Assembly: GCA_905205995.1 (NCBI GenBank)
Contig: CAJLFU010000016.1
Location: forward strand, 1-41,567
DNA from: an uncultured Haemophilus sp.
GTDB lineage: Bacteria > Pseudomonadota > Gammaproteobacteria > Enterobacterales > Pasteurellaceae
Direction of reading: 5' to 3'
Length of the DNA: 41,567 nucleotides
Below the pieces are notes generated by a model. That model worked only from the letters and a program-made list of their open reading frames with translations. It was not told the origin of the DNA and did not search any database. Positions 8,322 through 16,958 of this stretch are shown one piece after another; position 1 is the stretch's first letter, and every line of letters starts with the position of its first letter. A program made the position numbers and the translations under genes.

Positions 8322-10154
8322 ATGTGTGGTATTGTTGGTGCGGTAGCACAACGTGATGTAGCAGAAATTTTAATTAATGGTTTACACCGCTTAGAGTATC
8401 GTGGTTATGACTCTGCGGGTGTTGCTGTCGTGGATCCAAACCATGAATTACACCGTGTGCGCTGCTTAGGTAAAGTAAAAGCCCTTGATGAAGCTGTTGC
8501 AGTAAAACCATTAATCGGTGGTACAGGGATTGCGCACACTCGTTGGGCAACTCATGGTGAACCTTCTGAAGCCAATGCTCACCCACATACTTCGGGTAAC
8601 TTTGCTGTCGTACATAACGGTATTATCGAAAATCACGAAGAATTACGTGAATTACTGAAATCTCGTGGTTATGTGTTCAATTCTCAAACTGATACCGAAG
8701 TAATTGCTCACCTTGTTGAATGGGAAATGCGTTCAGCCTCTACTCTACTTGAAGCCGTACAAAAAACTGTAAAACAACTTACTGGTGCATACGGTATGGT
8801 GGTATTAGATCGCGAACATCCAGAACATTTAGTTGCAGCGCGTTCAGGCAGCCCATTAGTAATTGGTTTAGGGATTGGTGAAAACTTCCTGGCATCTGAC
8901 CAACTCGCGTTATTAAGCGTGACTCGTCGTTTCATTTATTTAGAAGAAGGCGACATTGCCGAAATTACACGTCGCACTGTAGATATTTACGATGCAAATG
9001 GTCAAAAAGTAGAACGTGAAGTACACGAGTCTAACCTTGAAAATGATGCAGCAGAAAAAGGCAAATTCCGCCATTTCATGCAAAAAGAAATCTATGAGCA
9101 GCCAAATGCATTAATCAATACAATGGAAGGTCGTATCCTTCACAATAACGTGATTGTGGATGCTATCGGTAATGGCGCGTCAGAAATCTTAGAAAAAGTT
9201 GAACACATTCAAATTGTCGCTTGTGGTACCTCTTACAATGCAGGTATGACGGCTCGTTACTGGTTTGAAGCACTAGCTGGTGTGGGTTGTGATGTTGAAA
9301 TTGCGTCTGAATTCCGCTATCGCAAATTCGTGACTCGCCCGAATAGCTTGTTAGTGACCATCTCTCAATCAGGTGAAACAGCAGACACCCTTGCAGCACT
9401 TCGTTTGGCAAAAGAAAAAGGTTACATGGCTGCCTTAACAATCTGTAACGTATCAAGTTCATCTTTAGTACGTGAATCGGATCTTGCATTCATGACCCGT
9501 GCAGGCGTAGAAGTCGGTGTGGCATCAACCAAAGCATTTACCACTCAATTAGCAGCATTATTAATGTTAGTGACTGCAATTGGCAAAGTAAAAGGCAATA
9601 TCTCAAACGAACAAGAAGTGGAAATTGTAAAAGCGTTACAATCACTTCCTGCTGAAGTTGAAAAAGCCCTTGCATTTGATAAAGACATCGAAGCGTTAGC
9701 AGAAGACTTCGCAGAGAAAAACCATGCACTTTTCTTAGGTCGTGGTGAGTTCTACCCTATCGCAATGGAAGCATCATTGAAATTAAAAGAAATTTCTTAT
9801 ATCCACGCTGAAGCTTATGCAGCAGGTGAATTAAAACACGGCCCATTAGCGTTAATCGATGCGGATATGCCTGTTATCGTGGTTGCACCAAACAATGAAT
9901 TACTTGAAAAAGTGAAATCAAACATTGAAGAGGTACGTGCTCGTGGTGGTCAGCTTTATGTGTTCGCGGATAAAGAAGCAGGTTTCACACCAAGTGAAGG
10001 CATGAAAATCATCACTATGCCAAAAGTGAATGAAATTATTGCGCCAATTTTCTACACCGTTCCAATGCAATTATTGTCATACCATGTGGCATTAATTAAA
10101 GGAACCGACGTAGACCAACCTCGTAACTTAGCGAAATCGGTAACGGTAGAATAA
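8322..10154 (+). CDS. glmS: Glutamine-fructose-6-phosphate aminotransferase GlmS
   Basis: A full-length 610-residue GlmS that makes glucosamine-6-phosphate from fructose-6-phosphate and glutamine, the entry to peptidoglycan and LPS amino sugars. After Met1 the catalytic nucleophile Cys begins C-G-I-V-G-A. The glutaminase domain carries R-G-Y-D-S-A-G and H-T-R-W-A-T-H-G. Two SIS domains follow, with C-G-T-S-Y-N-A-G and S-Q-S-G-E-T-A-D-T. The C-terminus ends K-S-V-T-V-E. AAGGAAAAAC precedes the ATG. It is preceded by a DeoR-type regulator and closed by a strong terminator. Confidence 0.98.
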   Translation: MCGIVGAVAQRDVAEILINGLHRLEYRGYDSAGVAVVDPNHELHRVRCLGKVKALDEAVAVKPLIGGTGIAHTRWATHGEPSEANAHPHTSGNFAVVHNGIIENHEELRELLKSRGYVFNSQTDTEVIAHLVEWEMRSASTLLEAVQKTVKQLTGAYGMVVLDREHPEHLVAARSGSPLVIGLGIGENFLASDQLALLSVTRRFIYLEEGDIAEITRRTVDIYDANGQKVEREVHESNLENDAAEKGKFRHFMQKEIYEQPNALINTMEGRILHNNVIVDAIGNGASEILEKVEHIQIVACGTSYNAGMTARYWFEALAGVGCDVEIASEFRYRKFVTRPNSLLVTISQSGETADTLAALRLAKEKGYMAALTICNVSSSSLVRESDLAFMTRAGVEVGVASTKAFTTQLAALLMLVTAIGKVKGNISNEQEVEIVKALQSLPAEVEKALAFDKDIEALAEDFAEKNHALFLGRGEFYPIAMEASLKLKEISYIHAEAYAAGELKHGPLALIDADMPVIVVAPNNELLEKVKSNIEEVRARGGQLYVFADKEAGFTPSEGMKIITMPKVNEIIAPIFYTVPMQLLSYHVALIKGTDVDQPRNLAKSVTVE

Positions 10155-10186
10155 AGTGCGGTTGAAAATCAGCACGTTTTAATACA

Positions 10187-10216
10187 AAAAAGCACAGGTT
10201 TAATCCTGTGCTTTTT
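10187..10216. terminator. Bidirectional terminator between glmS and lpxH
   Basis: A perfect 12-bp stem, AAAAAGCACAGG (10187-10198) with CCTGTGCTTTTT (10205-10216), lies between two converging genes. A and T tracts on either side let it act on both strands. Confidence 0.92.
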
Positions 10217-10218
10217 GT

Positions 10219-10923
10219 TTAAATAAACCGATAACCGTTTTCAGTCACTTCCAAAATGGAGGCATAATCCTTTCGCCAATCGCCTAACACTATTCGTGTG
10301 TACGCATTTTCCTGATGAATGGCTTCTCGATGCGTATGACCGTGAATTAACCAATTAACGCCGAATTTTTTTACCATTTGTGCCGTAAACGCTAAATTCA
10401 CATCCATGATATCCAGCGACTTATATTGCTTGTCTTCTTTGCTCTTCGCGCGAATTTTCTCTGCGATTTTTAACCGCACTTTTAATGGCAAACATAAAAA
10501 CAATCTTTGTCGCCATTTTTGATGCACTTTTCGGCGAAATTGTTGATATTTCACATCATCAACACATAAGGTATCGCCATGACAAATTAAGGTTTTCACG
10601 CCATAAAGATCAACACAATGATAATCAGGCAATAACGTTAAACCACAATCTTGAGCAAATTTTTTCCCGACGAGAAAATCTCGATTGCCATGAATGAAAT
10701 AACAAGTAATGCCTTTTTCTGTCAGGTTTTTAATCAACTGTTTTACTTGTGAGATTAAAGGTGAGGCCTCATCATCACCAATCCAAAAATCAAAAAGATC
10801 CCCCAAAATATAAACCGCTTGGGCTTCTTGTGCTTTGTTTTGCATAAAATCGTTAAAAAGTGCGGTTAATTCTGGATGGGTTTCGCTCAAATGAAGATCT
10901 GCAATAAAATAAATGGGTTTCAT
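10219..10923 (-). CDS. lpxH: UDP-2,3-diacylglucosamine pyrophosphohydrolase LpxH
   Basis: A 234-residue calcineurin-type metallophosphoesterase that cleaves UDP-2,3-diacylglucosamine to lipid X and UMP in lipid A synthesis, at the inner face of the cytoplasmic membrane. The metal-binding motifs appear in order: D-L-H-L-S-E near residue 9, G-D-L-F-D-F-W-I-G-D-D near 41, G-N-R-D near 79, C-H-G-D near 114 and H-G-H-T-H-R near 195. Length fits the family (about 240). It is a single gene divergent from plsC. Two uptake signals lie within it. Confidence 0.95.
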   Translation of the reverse strand: MKPIYFIADLHLSETHPELTALFNDFMQNKAQEAQAVYILGDLFDFWIGDDEASPLISQVKQLIKNLTEKGITCYFIHGNRDFLVGKKFAQDCGLTLLPDYHCVDLYGVKTLICHGDTLCVDDVKYQQFRRKVHQKWRQRLFLCLPLKVRLKIAEKIRAKSKEDKQYKSLDIMDVNLAFTAQMVKKFGVNWLIHGHTHREAIHQENAYTRIVLGDWRKDYASILEVTENGYRFI

Positions 10924-11010
10924 AACTATTCCGTCATTTTTTTCATTAGATTAGCACACATTTTTGTGTAATTTGCTATACTTTCCAAAAATTTTAATTA
11001 GGTATTTTCT

Positions 11011-11733
11011 ATGTTAAAAATCGCCAGAATTCTCATCGTTGCACTTTGTTGTATTTTAATTTGTGTGCTCGGTACGATCTATTCCTTTATTCGTTTTAAA
11101 AATCCAAGCAATGTGGGCGTTATGGCTCGCTGGTTTGGCCGCTTATACCCTTTATTTGGCTTAGAAGTAGAACACCGTTTTCCACAAAATAAAGAGAATA
11201 TGCCGCGTTGTATTTATATCGGTAACCACCAAAATAATTTCGATATGGTGACCATCTCTTACATGGTACTCCCTCGCACGGTGAGTGTGGGTAAAAAAAG
11301 CCTAATTTGGATTCCTTTCTTCGGTATTTTATATTGGGTAACCGGCAATATTTTCTTGGATCGTGAAAATCGCTCTAAAGCACACAGCACTATGACGGAA
11401 CTTGCTCGTCGTATCAATGAAGATAACCTGTCAATTTGGATGTTCCCTGAAGGCACTCGTAGCCGTGGTCGTGGCTTATTGCCATTCAAAACAGGCGCAT
11501 TCCATGCAGCAATTGCGGCTGGTGTACCAATCGTACCCGTTGTGTGTTCAACGACACATAACAAAATTGATTTAAATCGTTGGGATAACGGTAAAGTGAT
11601 TTGTGAAATGATGGAGCCGATTGATGTATCATCCTACACAAAAGACAATGTTCGCGAACTTGCTACTTACTGCCACGATTTGATGGAAAAACGCATCGCT
11701 GAACTCGATGCTGAAATTGCACAAGGAAAATAA
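11011..11733 (+). CDS. plsC: 1-acyl-sn-glycerol-3-phosphate acyltransferase PlsC
   Basis: A 240-residue inner-membrane acyltransferase that converts lysophosphatidic acid to phosphatidic acid. An N-terminal hydrophobic segment (about residues 5-28) is followed by the catalytic box N-H-Q-N-N-F-D (NHx4D) near residue 72. The acyl-acceptor motif F-P-E-G-T-R-S-R-G lies near residue 146 and V-P-I-V-P-V near 172. A TATACT -10-like hexamer lies just upstream. The stop is one base before the ftsP start, so plsC and ftsP are cotranscribed, an arrangement also seen in enterobacteria. Confidence 0.95.
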   Translation: MLKIARILIVALCCILICVLGTIYSFIRFKNPSNVGVMARWFGRLYPLFGLEVEHRFPQNKENMPRCIYIGNHQNNFDMVTISYMVLPRTVSVGKKSLIWIPFFGILYWVTGNIFLDRENRSKAHSTMTELARRINEDNLSIWMFPEGTRSRGRGLLPFKTGAFHAAIAAGVPIVPVVCSTTHNKIDLNRWDNGKVICEMMEPIDVSSYTKDNVRELATYCHDLMEKRIAELDAEIAQGK

Positions 11734-11734
11734 T

Positions 11735-13144
11735 ATGTTGCGTCTTTCTCGTCGCCAATTATTAAAAACTACCGCAATTTCAACCGCACTCGCTGCTACA
11801 CCTCAATCGGTATTAGCGGCATCTCGTGAAAAATTAACCATTCCTCCGTTGATGGAAGCGAAGCGTGGTCGTCCAATTATTCTTAATATGGAAGAAACCG
11901 GCTACAAATTAGATGGCTCCCATAGTGTCAGTGTATGGGGTTTTAACGGCAATTATCTTGGCCCCACTATTCGCATCAAATCGGGTTCTTTTGCAAAACT
12001 CAATTATCACAACAATTTGCCACAAAGTATTGCTCTCTCTATTCAGGGATTACAAGCCAGTGGCGAATTATTTGGTGGCGCGGCAAAAGTCCTCAAAAAA
12101 GGGGAATCTTGGGCACCAATTATCCCAATAGACCAACCTGCCGCAACTTGCTGGTATCGTTCTGCCACCCTTGCGAACTCTGCCTATCAAACCTATCGCG
12201 GCATTGTGGGAATGTGGTTGATTGAAGATGATCAAAGTTTAAAATCTCAGCTACCTCATAAATACGGTGTGGACGATATTCCATTAATCTTGCAAGATAT
12301 GGAATTTAACGGTGATGGATTACAATTATTTAAGCAAAATCAACCACACTTTGTCGGTAATCGTCTTCTCGTTAATGGACAGGAAACGCCTTATCTTGAC
12401 GTCCCACGCGGCTGGATACGTTTACGCTTACTCAATGCTTCATTAGCAAGAGCCTATGATCTCCGTTTAGATAACGAACAAGACATGTTGCTCATTGCCC
12501 GAGATTTAGGTTTTTTACCTCAAGGTAAAGCGATTAATTCTCTCATTCTTGCACCAGGTGAACGTGCCGAAGTGTTAGTCAATTTAAGCGAAGGAGAAGG
12601 CGTATCGCTTATCTCAGGCGCCAAACGTGGTTTCTTCGATAAAATTAAAAACGTATTCAGTTCAGGCAACGATTTTGCGGATAACACCGTTTTAGAACTT
12701 CGTCCACAAGGTGAAATCTCCGCATTCAGTAAAAAGATGAATGAGCAATTCAATACTGATGCCACGGCGATACTCGAAAGTAAAATCGCCCAAGAACGCA
12801 CCTTTGAATTGGATGTAACAAATGGCTTAATCAATAAACAACGCTTCGATCCGCGCCGTGTTGATGTTTCGGCTAAAGTCGGCACCGTCGAACGTTGGAT
12901 CATCAACAGCTCACTGCCAGTTGGCTTCACCATTCAAGGGGCTAAATTTGTTATTGAAAGCCAAGATGACATCAACATCGATGCGTCGGAACTTGCCTGG
13001 AAAGACACGGTTTGGGTGAAAAAGAAAGTACAAATTTTAGTAAAATTTGAACAACCTTCGTCAAATACTCATCCATTCTTATTTGGCTCATCCAATTTAA
13101 TGCTAGCAGATATGGGCTGCCTTGATATAATGATCGTTCAATAA
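11735..13144 (+). CDS. ftsP: Cell division protein FtsP (SufI)
   Basis: A 469-residue periplasmic multicopper-oxidase-like protein that stabilises the divisome under stress. The N-terminus has a twin-arginine signal, S-R-R-Q-L-L-K, then a hydrophobic stretch and A-x-A-type cleavage near L-A-A-S. Cupredoxin-like domains follow. Where true multicopper oxidases have a histidine ligand, the sequence reads C-W-Y-R, consistent with FtsP having lost copper. The C-terminus H-P-F-L-F-G-S fits FtsP. The ATG at 11735 directly follows the plsC stop and gives the signal peptide at the right position; an earlier in-frame ATG at 11708 lies inside plsC and is rejected. Confidence 0.93.
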   Translation: MLRLSRRQLLKTTAISTALAATPQSVLAASREKLTIPPLMEAKRGRPIILNMEETGYKLDGSHSVSVWGFNGNYLGPTIRIKSGSFAKLNYHNNLPQSIALSIQGLQASGELFGGAAKVLKKGESWAPIIPIDQPAATCWYRSATLANSAYQTYRGIVGMWLIEDDQSLKSQLPHKYGVDDIPLILQDMEFNGDGLQLFKQNQPHFVGNRLLVNGQETPYLDVPRGWIRLRLLNASLARAYDLRLDNEQDMLLIARDLGFLPQGKAINSLILAPGERAEVLVNLSEGEGVSLISGAKRGFFDKIKNVFSSGNDFADNTVLELRPQGEISAFSKKMNEQFNTDATAILESKIAQERTFELDVTNGLINKQRFDPRRVDVSAKVGTVERWIINSSLPVGFTIQGAKFVIESQDDINIDASELAWKDTVWVKKKVQILVKFEQPSSNTHPFLFGSSNLMLADMGCLDIMIVQ

Positions 13145-13170
13145 AATAATGATATAAAAAGGAATCTAAC

Positions 13171-13653
13171 ATGAAAAAAATCTCAACATTCGCTTTAATT
13201 GCGACCTTATTTTCAACTTGTACATTTGCTGCTCCAGAATCCAAAGATACCTCTAAAGAGCAAAAAAATGAATCAACAATTTATCTTTCAGTGTTTGATA
13301 GAACTCAAGAGCCATCACCCGATTTAAATAAAAAAGAAACTTCTCGCTCCAATAAAGCAGAAAAAGTATGCTGGGTAGCAACTGGTAATTTCGGTAAAAA
13401 AGCAACGGTAAGTGAAACCTTTAAAGCTCAAGCCCCAAGTGAATTCACTAGTTCGATTGAGAATGCAAAAGTGGTTTCATCACCAAATAAAAAAATCCAT
13501 ACCATCACTTATACCAGACCAACATTAGAAAATGGTAAATATATGATGAACTGCTGGACATTCGACCGCAGAGATCCAATCGGCAAATATGTGCTAACTG
13601 TCAAAATCGGTAAACACGAATTTGAAAAACAAGTTTTCCATGTGACTGAGTAG
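13171..13653 (+). CDS. Putative periplasmic protein of unknown function
   Basis: I do not recognise this 160-residue protein. It has a clear Sec signal peptide (M-K-K-I-S-T-F-A-L-I-A-T-L-F, cleavage expected after T-F-A near residue 20). A lysine-rich, probably disordered linker runs to about residue 65, followed by a beta-rich C-terminal part. Two cysteines, C67 and C128, could form a disulfide in the mature protein. The cysteine at position 17 is not in a good lipobox. It has an AAAAGGAA ribosome binding site and starts 26 bases after ftsP, so it may be read from the plsC-ftsP transcript. It ends at a terminator. Confidence 0.75.
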   Translation: MKKISTFALIATLFSTCTFAAPESKDTSKEQKNESTIYLSVFDRTQEPSPDLNKKETSRSNKAEKVCWVATGNFGKKATVSETFKAQAPSEFTSSIENAKVVSSPNKKIHTITYTRPTLENGKYMMNCWTFDRRDPIGKYVLTVKIGKHEFEKQVFHVTE

Positions 13654-13667
13654 TTAAAAATACACAA

Positions 13668-13696
13668 AACGAGCACTTTTTAGTGGTCGTTTTTTG
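13668..13696 (+). terminator. Terminator after the putative periplasmic protein gene
   Basis: AACGAGCACT (13668-13677) and AGTGGTCGTT (13682-13691) form a 10-bp stem with one mismatch, followed by a T-run. Confidence 0.75.
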
Positions 13697-13777
13697 TTAT
13701 TAATTACTTCTTGTGTATTAAAATTTCTATATTCTATGAATGTCTGCGTTGACAATCGTGTTCATAAATAGAATTTT

Positions 13778-13797
13778 AGAGATTTAATCTCTTTTTT
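13778..13797 (+). terminator. Second hairpin with T-run upstream of the orphan membrane gene
   Basis: AGAGAT (13778-13783) pairs perfectly with ATCTCT (13787-13792) and is followed by TTTTT. It lies within the 180-base AT-rich gap before the gene at 13834. It is not needed to end the upstream gene, which already has a terminator, so it may be an attenuator or the end of a short RNA. Only the hairpin is certain. Confidence 0.45.
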
Positions 13798-13833
13798 ATA
13801 GCTAATTAATTTTTTAAAGACTTAAAAATCAAT

Positions 13834-14508
13834 ATGACTGAAGACTTATATCAAAAAGTAATTCTAATTATATTTTCCACTTCTCTTGGCTGGTTAATAG
13901 CACAATTAACTAATATCTTAAAAGTTTCTAATGAAAGAAAGAAAATCATTAAACTTTTGAATGAAGAATTATCGGATATAAAAAAAGAAGTCGAGAGAAT
14001 CCTATCTTATTATGCTAGAAATTTACAACTATATGGTGGAAATAAAATTGGCCAATATACAATGACTGGCATATCTAACCCAATATATACGAATTACTAT
14101 AAGGATGCTTTATTGAAATTAAATCAAAATCAAAGAATTTCTTTCCAAATGATACACAATTTAGTTCATGCTCAGAATGAAAACTTGAAAAAATTAACTA
14201 TTGAATTAGAAGTTGCACAAGATATATATAAAACTAGTGGAGCAAATAAAGCTATCAAAGTTAAAGGGAAAACAATCGGAGAACTATCTAAATCAGGATA
14301 TTTTAATTGTCTAGTCTTAAACTGGCATCTAGAATTCCACTTAAAAAATCAAGAAAAACCAGATTTATCGCTATATTCTGAAGCTCATAAAGAACACCTG
14401 AAATTTTTAGATACCATTTCAGAAAAAATTGAAAAATTAGTAGAATCAGGAAAAAATATTAAAGCTGAAGAATTTGAAAAAAATTATCATGAATATTATT
14501 TTGATTAA
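13834..14508 (+). CDS. Uncharacterised single-pass membrane protein, AT-rich orphan
   Basis: I do not recognise this 224-residue protein. A single hydrophobic segment (about residues 8-28) anchors it near the N-terminus. It is followed by a long charged, helix-forming region with likely coiled coil (residues 30-58) and a mostly helical, lysine- and glutamate-rich remainder. No catalytic motif is seen. The gene is visibly more AT-rich than its neighbours, lacks a clear ribosome binding site and contains no uptake signal. It stands alone between ftsP-linked genes and an mmcQ-like gene, all of which point to acquired DNA. The open frame is long and clean, so it is probably real. Confidence 0.7.
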   Translation: MTEDLYQKVILIIFSTSLGWLIAQLTNILKVSNERKKIIKLLNEELSDIKKEVERILSYYARNLQLYGGNKIGQYTMTGISNPIYTNYYKDALLKLNQNQRISFQMIHNLVHAQNENLKKLTIELEVAQDIYKTSGANKAIKVKGKTIGELSKSGYFNCLVLNWHLEFHLKNQEKPDLSLYSEAHKEHLKFLDTISEKIEKLVESGKNIKAEEFEKNYHEYYFD

Positions 14509-14668
14509 CTTGCTCCATCTAGACCAATTGTGTATTTATTTAAATCTCTAGAAAATGTTATTTCCCCTAATAATTATCTTTAAATAAAAAAATCCAATTC
14601 TCATACAAACGTTCTTTCCCTAGTCAAGGAAAATAATAAATGTAACTATAATATAAAGAAATACTACT

Positions 14669-15028
14669 ATGCGCCAAGCACAACAAATCTTTGATTATGT
14701 AGCTAATCAATATGCGACACAGCCAGAATATCTTTGGGAAAAATACCCCGAATATGCCATCTTGCGCCATGGTAATGCCAAAGGGAAATGGTATGCGCTT
14801 ATTGGCAAAATCAGTAAAACTAAACTTGGTTTAAAAGAAGAAGGAGAGACTGATTTTATCAATCTCAAATGTCCACCCGATATGGTGAGTATTTTGCGAC
14901 AATCACCTAATTTCTTTCCTGCCTACCACATGAACAAAACTCACTGGCTAACGATTGTGTTAGATTATGGCGTAGAAACGGAAGAAATTTTCAAGTTGTT
15001 GGATTGGAGTTACGACTTAACAAAGTAG
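14669..15028 (+). CDS. MmcQ/YjbR family protein
   Basis: A 119-residue protein of the MmcQ/YjbR family, small double-wing proteins with a CyaY-like fold of unclear role, proposed to bind DNA. Family features visible are Y-P-E-Y-A-I-L-R-H near residue 25, K-W-Y-A-L-I-G near 41, the I-N-L-K-C-P-P-D motif near 67, and P-A-Y-H-M-N-K-T-H-W near 88. Length is typical. It is a single gene; the 160 bases before it are AT-rich and hold no other gene that I can see, only a weak hairpin just upstream. Confidence 0.85.
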   Translation: MRQAQQIFDYVANQYATQPEYLWEKYPEYAILRHGNAKGKWYALIGKISKTKLGLKEEGETDFINLKCPPDMVSILRQSPNFFPAYHMNKTHWLTIVLDYGVETEEIFKLLDWSYDLTK

Positions 15029-15073
15029 AAGAATTTAAAAACGCCTAAAAATTTAACCGCACTTTTGTCTTTC

Positions 15074-15119
15074 TTTACTTTAGTCACGGCTAGTAAGATA
15101 ATTAATGAAAACCATTATC
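15074..15119 (+). promoter_or_regulatory. Promoter with overlapping Fur-box-like operator
   Basis: TTTACT (15074-15079) and GATAAT (15097-15102) are spaced by 17 bases and form a good sigma-70 promoter. ATTAATGAAAACCATTATC (15101-15119) matches 15 of 19 positions of the Fur consensus and would cover the end of the -10 and the start point. Iron-dependent repression by Fur is inferred from this match. A 6-bp hairpin (ACAGGC 15125-15130, GCCTGT 15136-15141) sits in the leader just before the ribosome binding site. Confidence 0.55.
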
Positions 15120-15161
15120 AAAATACAGGCATTGGGCCTGTTTCATTATAAGGAGATAACC

Positions 15162-16139
15162 ATGACAATGAATAGACGTGATTTTTTAAGAATGAGCGCA
15201 GCACTTACGGCAGCGGGCATGTCGCCTTCTCTCTTTGCGGCAACAAAAGAGCAATTTACCATTTATGGCGCACCCGCGATGCCAAGTGTAACCATTGCGG
15301 TGGCGGCAGCACAAGGTAAACTAGCCAAACAAGCGGATGTAGCATTAGAAATTTGGCGTTCGCCTGATCAACTGCGTGCAGGCGTGGCAAGTGGGCAATT
15401 TAAAGTCATGATGAGCCCAAGTAATGTGGGCGTAAATTTACGTAATCAAGGGCAACAAGTTGGCATGGTGAATATTCTCACCAATGGGATTACGCAGTTG
15501 ATGTGTAAAGGTGGTGCTATCACTTCACCGCAAGAATTGGTGGGTAAAAAAATCCTTGTGCCATTTAAAAACGATATGCCAGACATCGTATTGCAAGCTT
15601 TACTGAAAAAACTGAATATTGATATTAATAAAGTGGATATCACCTATGCGGCAACACCAACTGAAGCAATTGGTTTGTTCTTGATTAAAGATTTCCATGC
15701 GGCTATCTTGCCAGAACCAATGGCAAGTGCTGTTGTGCAGAAAGCTAAAATTGTCGGTACGGAGATTGTACGTGGCTTTGATTTAGTGAAAGAATGGGGA
15801 CAAGCATTTAATACCAAACCGCTTATTCCAATGGCGGGTATTATTGCTAACGAAGAATACTTCCACGCACACAAGGCAGAGTTTGATCTACTTCACCAAG
15901 ATTTAAGTGATGCGTTAAACTGGATTATGGCTAACCGAAAAAGTGCGGCTGAAATTGGCGCTAATTATCTTCCTGCTCCAGAAGCCGCGATTGAAATGGG
16001 CTTAGACGGTGCGCGCTTAACGGTGACCAAAGCCAGTGAACTGAAGAATGAGATCATGCAATTCTATGAAACCTTGATGGACTTCAATCCAAAACTCTTA
16101 GGTGGTAAATTGCCAGATGACAAATTCTTCTTGGCTTAA
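15162..16139 (+). CDS. Tat-exported ABC transporter substrate-binding protein (NMT1/THI5-like)
   Basis: A 325-residue periplasmic binding protein of the NitT/TauT, NMT1/THI5-like type, the class that captures nitrate, sulfonates, thiamine precursors and similar small solutes. The N-terminus is a twin-arginine signal, N-R-R-D-F-L-R-M-S-A, with cleavage likely after S-L-F-A. Tat export suggests folding or cofactor loading in the cytoplasm. The ATG at 15162 follows AAGGAGATAACC, the best ribosome binding site in the operon. An upstream ATG at 15105 lies in the operator and is rejected. It is followed by permease, ATPase and NnrS-like genes. The substrate is not known; some relatives are annotated as thiamine-related. 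Confidence 0.82.
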   Translation: MTMNRRDFLRMSAALTAAGMSPSLFAATKEQFTIYGAPAMPSVTIAVAAAQGKLAKQADVALEIWRSPDQLRAGVASGQFKVMMSPSNVGVNLRNQGQQVGMVNILTNGITQLMCKGGAITSPQELVGKKILVPFKNDMPDIVLQALLKKLNIDINKVDITYAATPTEAIGLFLIKDFHAAILPEPMASAVVQKAKIVGTEIVRGFDLVKEWGQAFNTKPLIPMAGIIANEEYFHAHKAEFDLLHQDLSDALNWIMANRKSAAEIGANYLPAPEAAIEMGLDGARLTVTKASELKNEIMQFYETLMDFNPKLLGGKLPDDKFFLA

Positions 16140-16160
16140 TTTGAAACTGAATCACATAAC

Positions 16161-16958
16161 ATGATTAAAACTGACAAAATCCGTAAACCACAACCTGTCC
16201 TGTTTTACATCATCGACTACCTCTGGAGCGGTTTTACCGGCTTGAGTGTAGCGATGATGGTTGTTGCCTTGTGGGCTTGGGGCAGCGCAGTATTTGGTGA
16301 ATTTATGCTGCCTGCTCCCGCGGATGTTTTTCAAAAAGCCCTTGATTTGCTCGATCATTTCCAACAAAACGAAATCGGTATTTCGTTATGGCGTTCTGTG
16401 GTGGGCATTACCATTGCATTAGTCGCAGGCTTAGCGGCAGGGCTGATTGCAGGTAGCTTTAAAACCGCTATGGCATTACTCAAACCCGTGATTACGATTT
16501 TGTTAGCCATGCCACCAATTATTTGGGTCGTGATGGCATTATTCTGGTTTGGCTTTGGTAATCCAAGTGTGCTATTTACCATTATCGTATTAGTTGCTCC
16601 GCTGACCTTTGCCAGTGCTGCTATGGGGATGGCAAGTGTAAACAAACAACATGAAGAATTGTTTGATGCGTACAAACTCGGATTGTGGAAAAAAATCCGC
16701 TATTTGTATGTTCCCCATCTCACAGGCTATGTGATTTCCAGTATTGGCGTCGCGGTTGCGATGGGCGTAAAAGTCGTAATTATGGCAGAGCTTTTGGGTG
16801 CCAATGAGGGTGTGGGAGCACAGATTGCCGATGCCAGAGCCATGTTAGATACGTCAACGGTCATGGCTTATGTGCTGTTGGTGATTGTATTTGTTTCCCT
16901 CTTTGAATATTTGATTACCAAGCCATTGGAAATCCTGTTTATGCCGTGGAGAAGATAA
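16161..16958 (+). CDS. ABC transporter permease (NitT/TauT type)
   Basis: A 265-residue inner-membrane permease with about six hydrophobic segments. The EAA-like coupling loop runs E-E-L-F-D-A-Y-K-L-G-L-W-K-K-I-R near residue 170 and contacts the ATPase. It belongs to the BinPDT/SsuC-TauC-like family. It starts 21 bases after the binding protein and its stop shares a base with the ATPase start (TAATG). The genes form a complete importer with the flanking binding protein and ATPase. Confidence 0.9.
   Translation: MIKTDKIRKPQPVLFYIIDYLWSGFTGLSVAMMVVALWAWGSAVFGEFMLPAPADVFQKALDLLDHFQQNEIGISLWRSVVGITIALVAGLAAGLIAGSFKTAMALLKPVITILLAMPPIIWVVMALFWFGFGNPSVLFTIIVLVAPLTFASAAMGMASVNKQHEELFDAYKLGLWKKIRYLYVPHLTGYVISSIGVAVAMGVKVVIMAELLGANEGVGAQIADARAMLDTSTVMAYVLLVIVFVSLFEYLITKPLEILFMPWRR

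Noticed and set aside
15105..15161. N-terminal extension of the ABC binding protein from ATG 15105, and a possible riboswitch in its leader
   Set aside because: The extension lies inside the promoter/Fur-like region and would bury the strong AAGGAGA site and the Tat signal. The leader of about 50 bases is too short for a TPP riboswitch and shows only a 6-bp hairpin.
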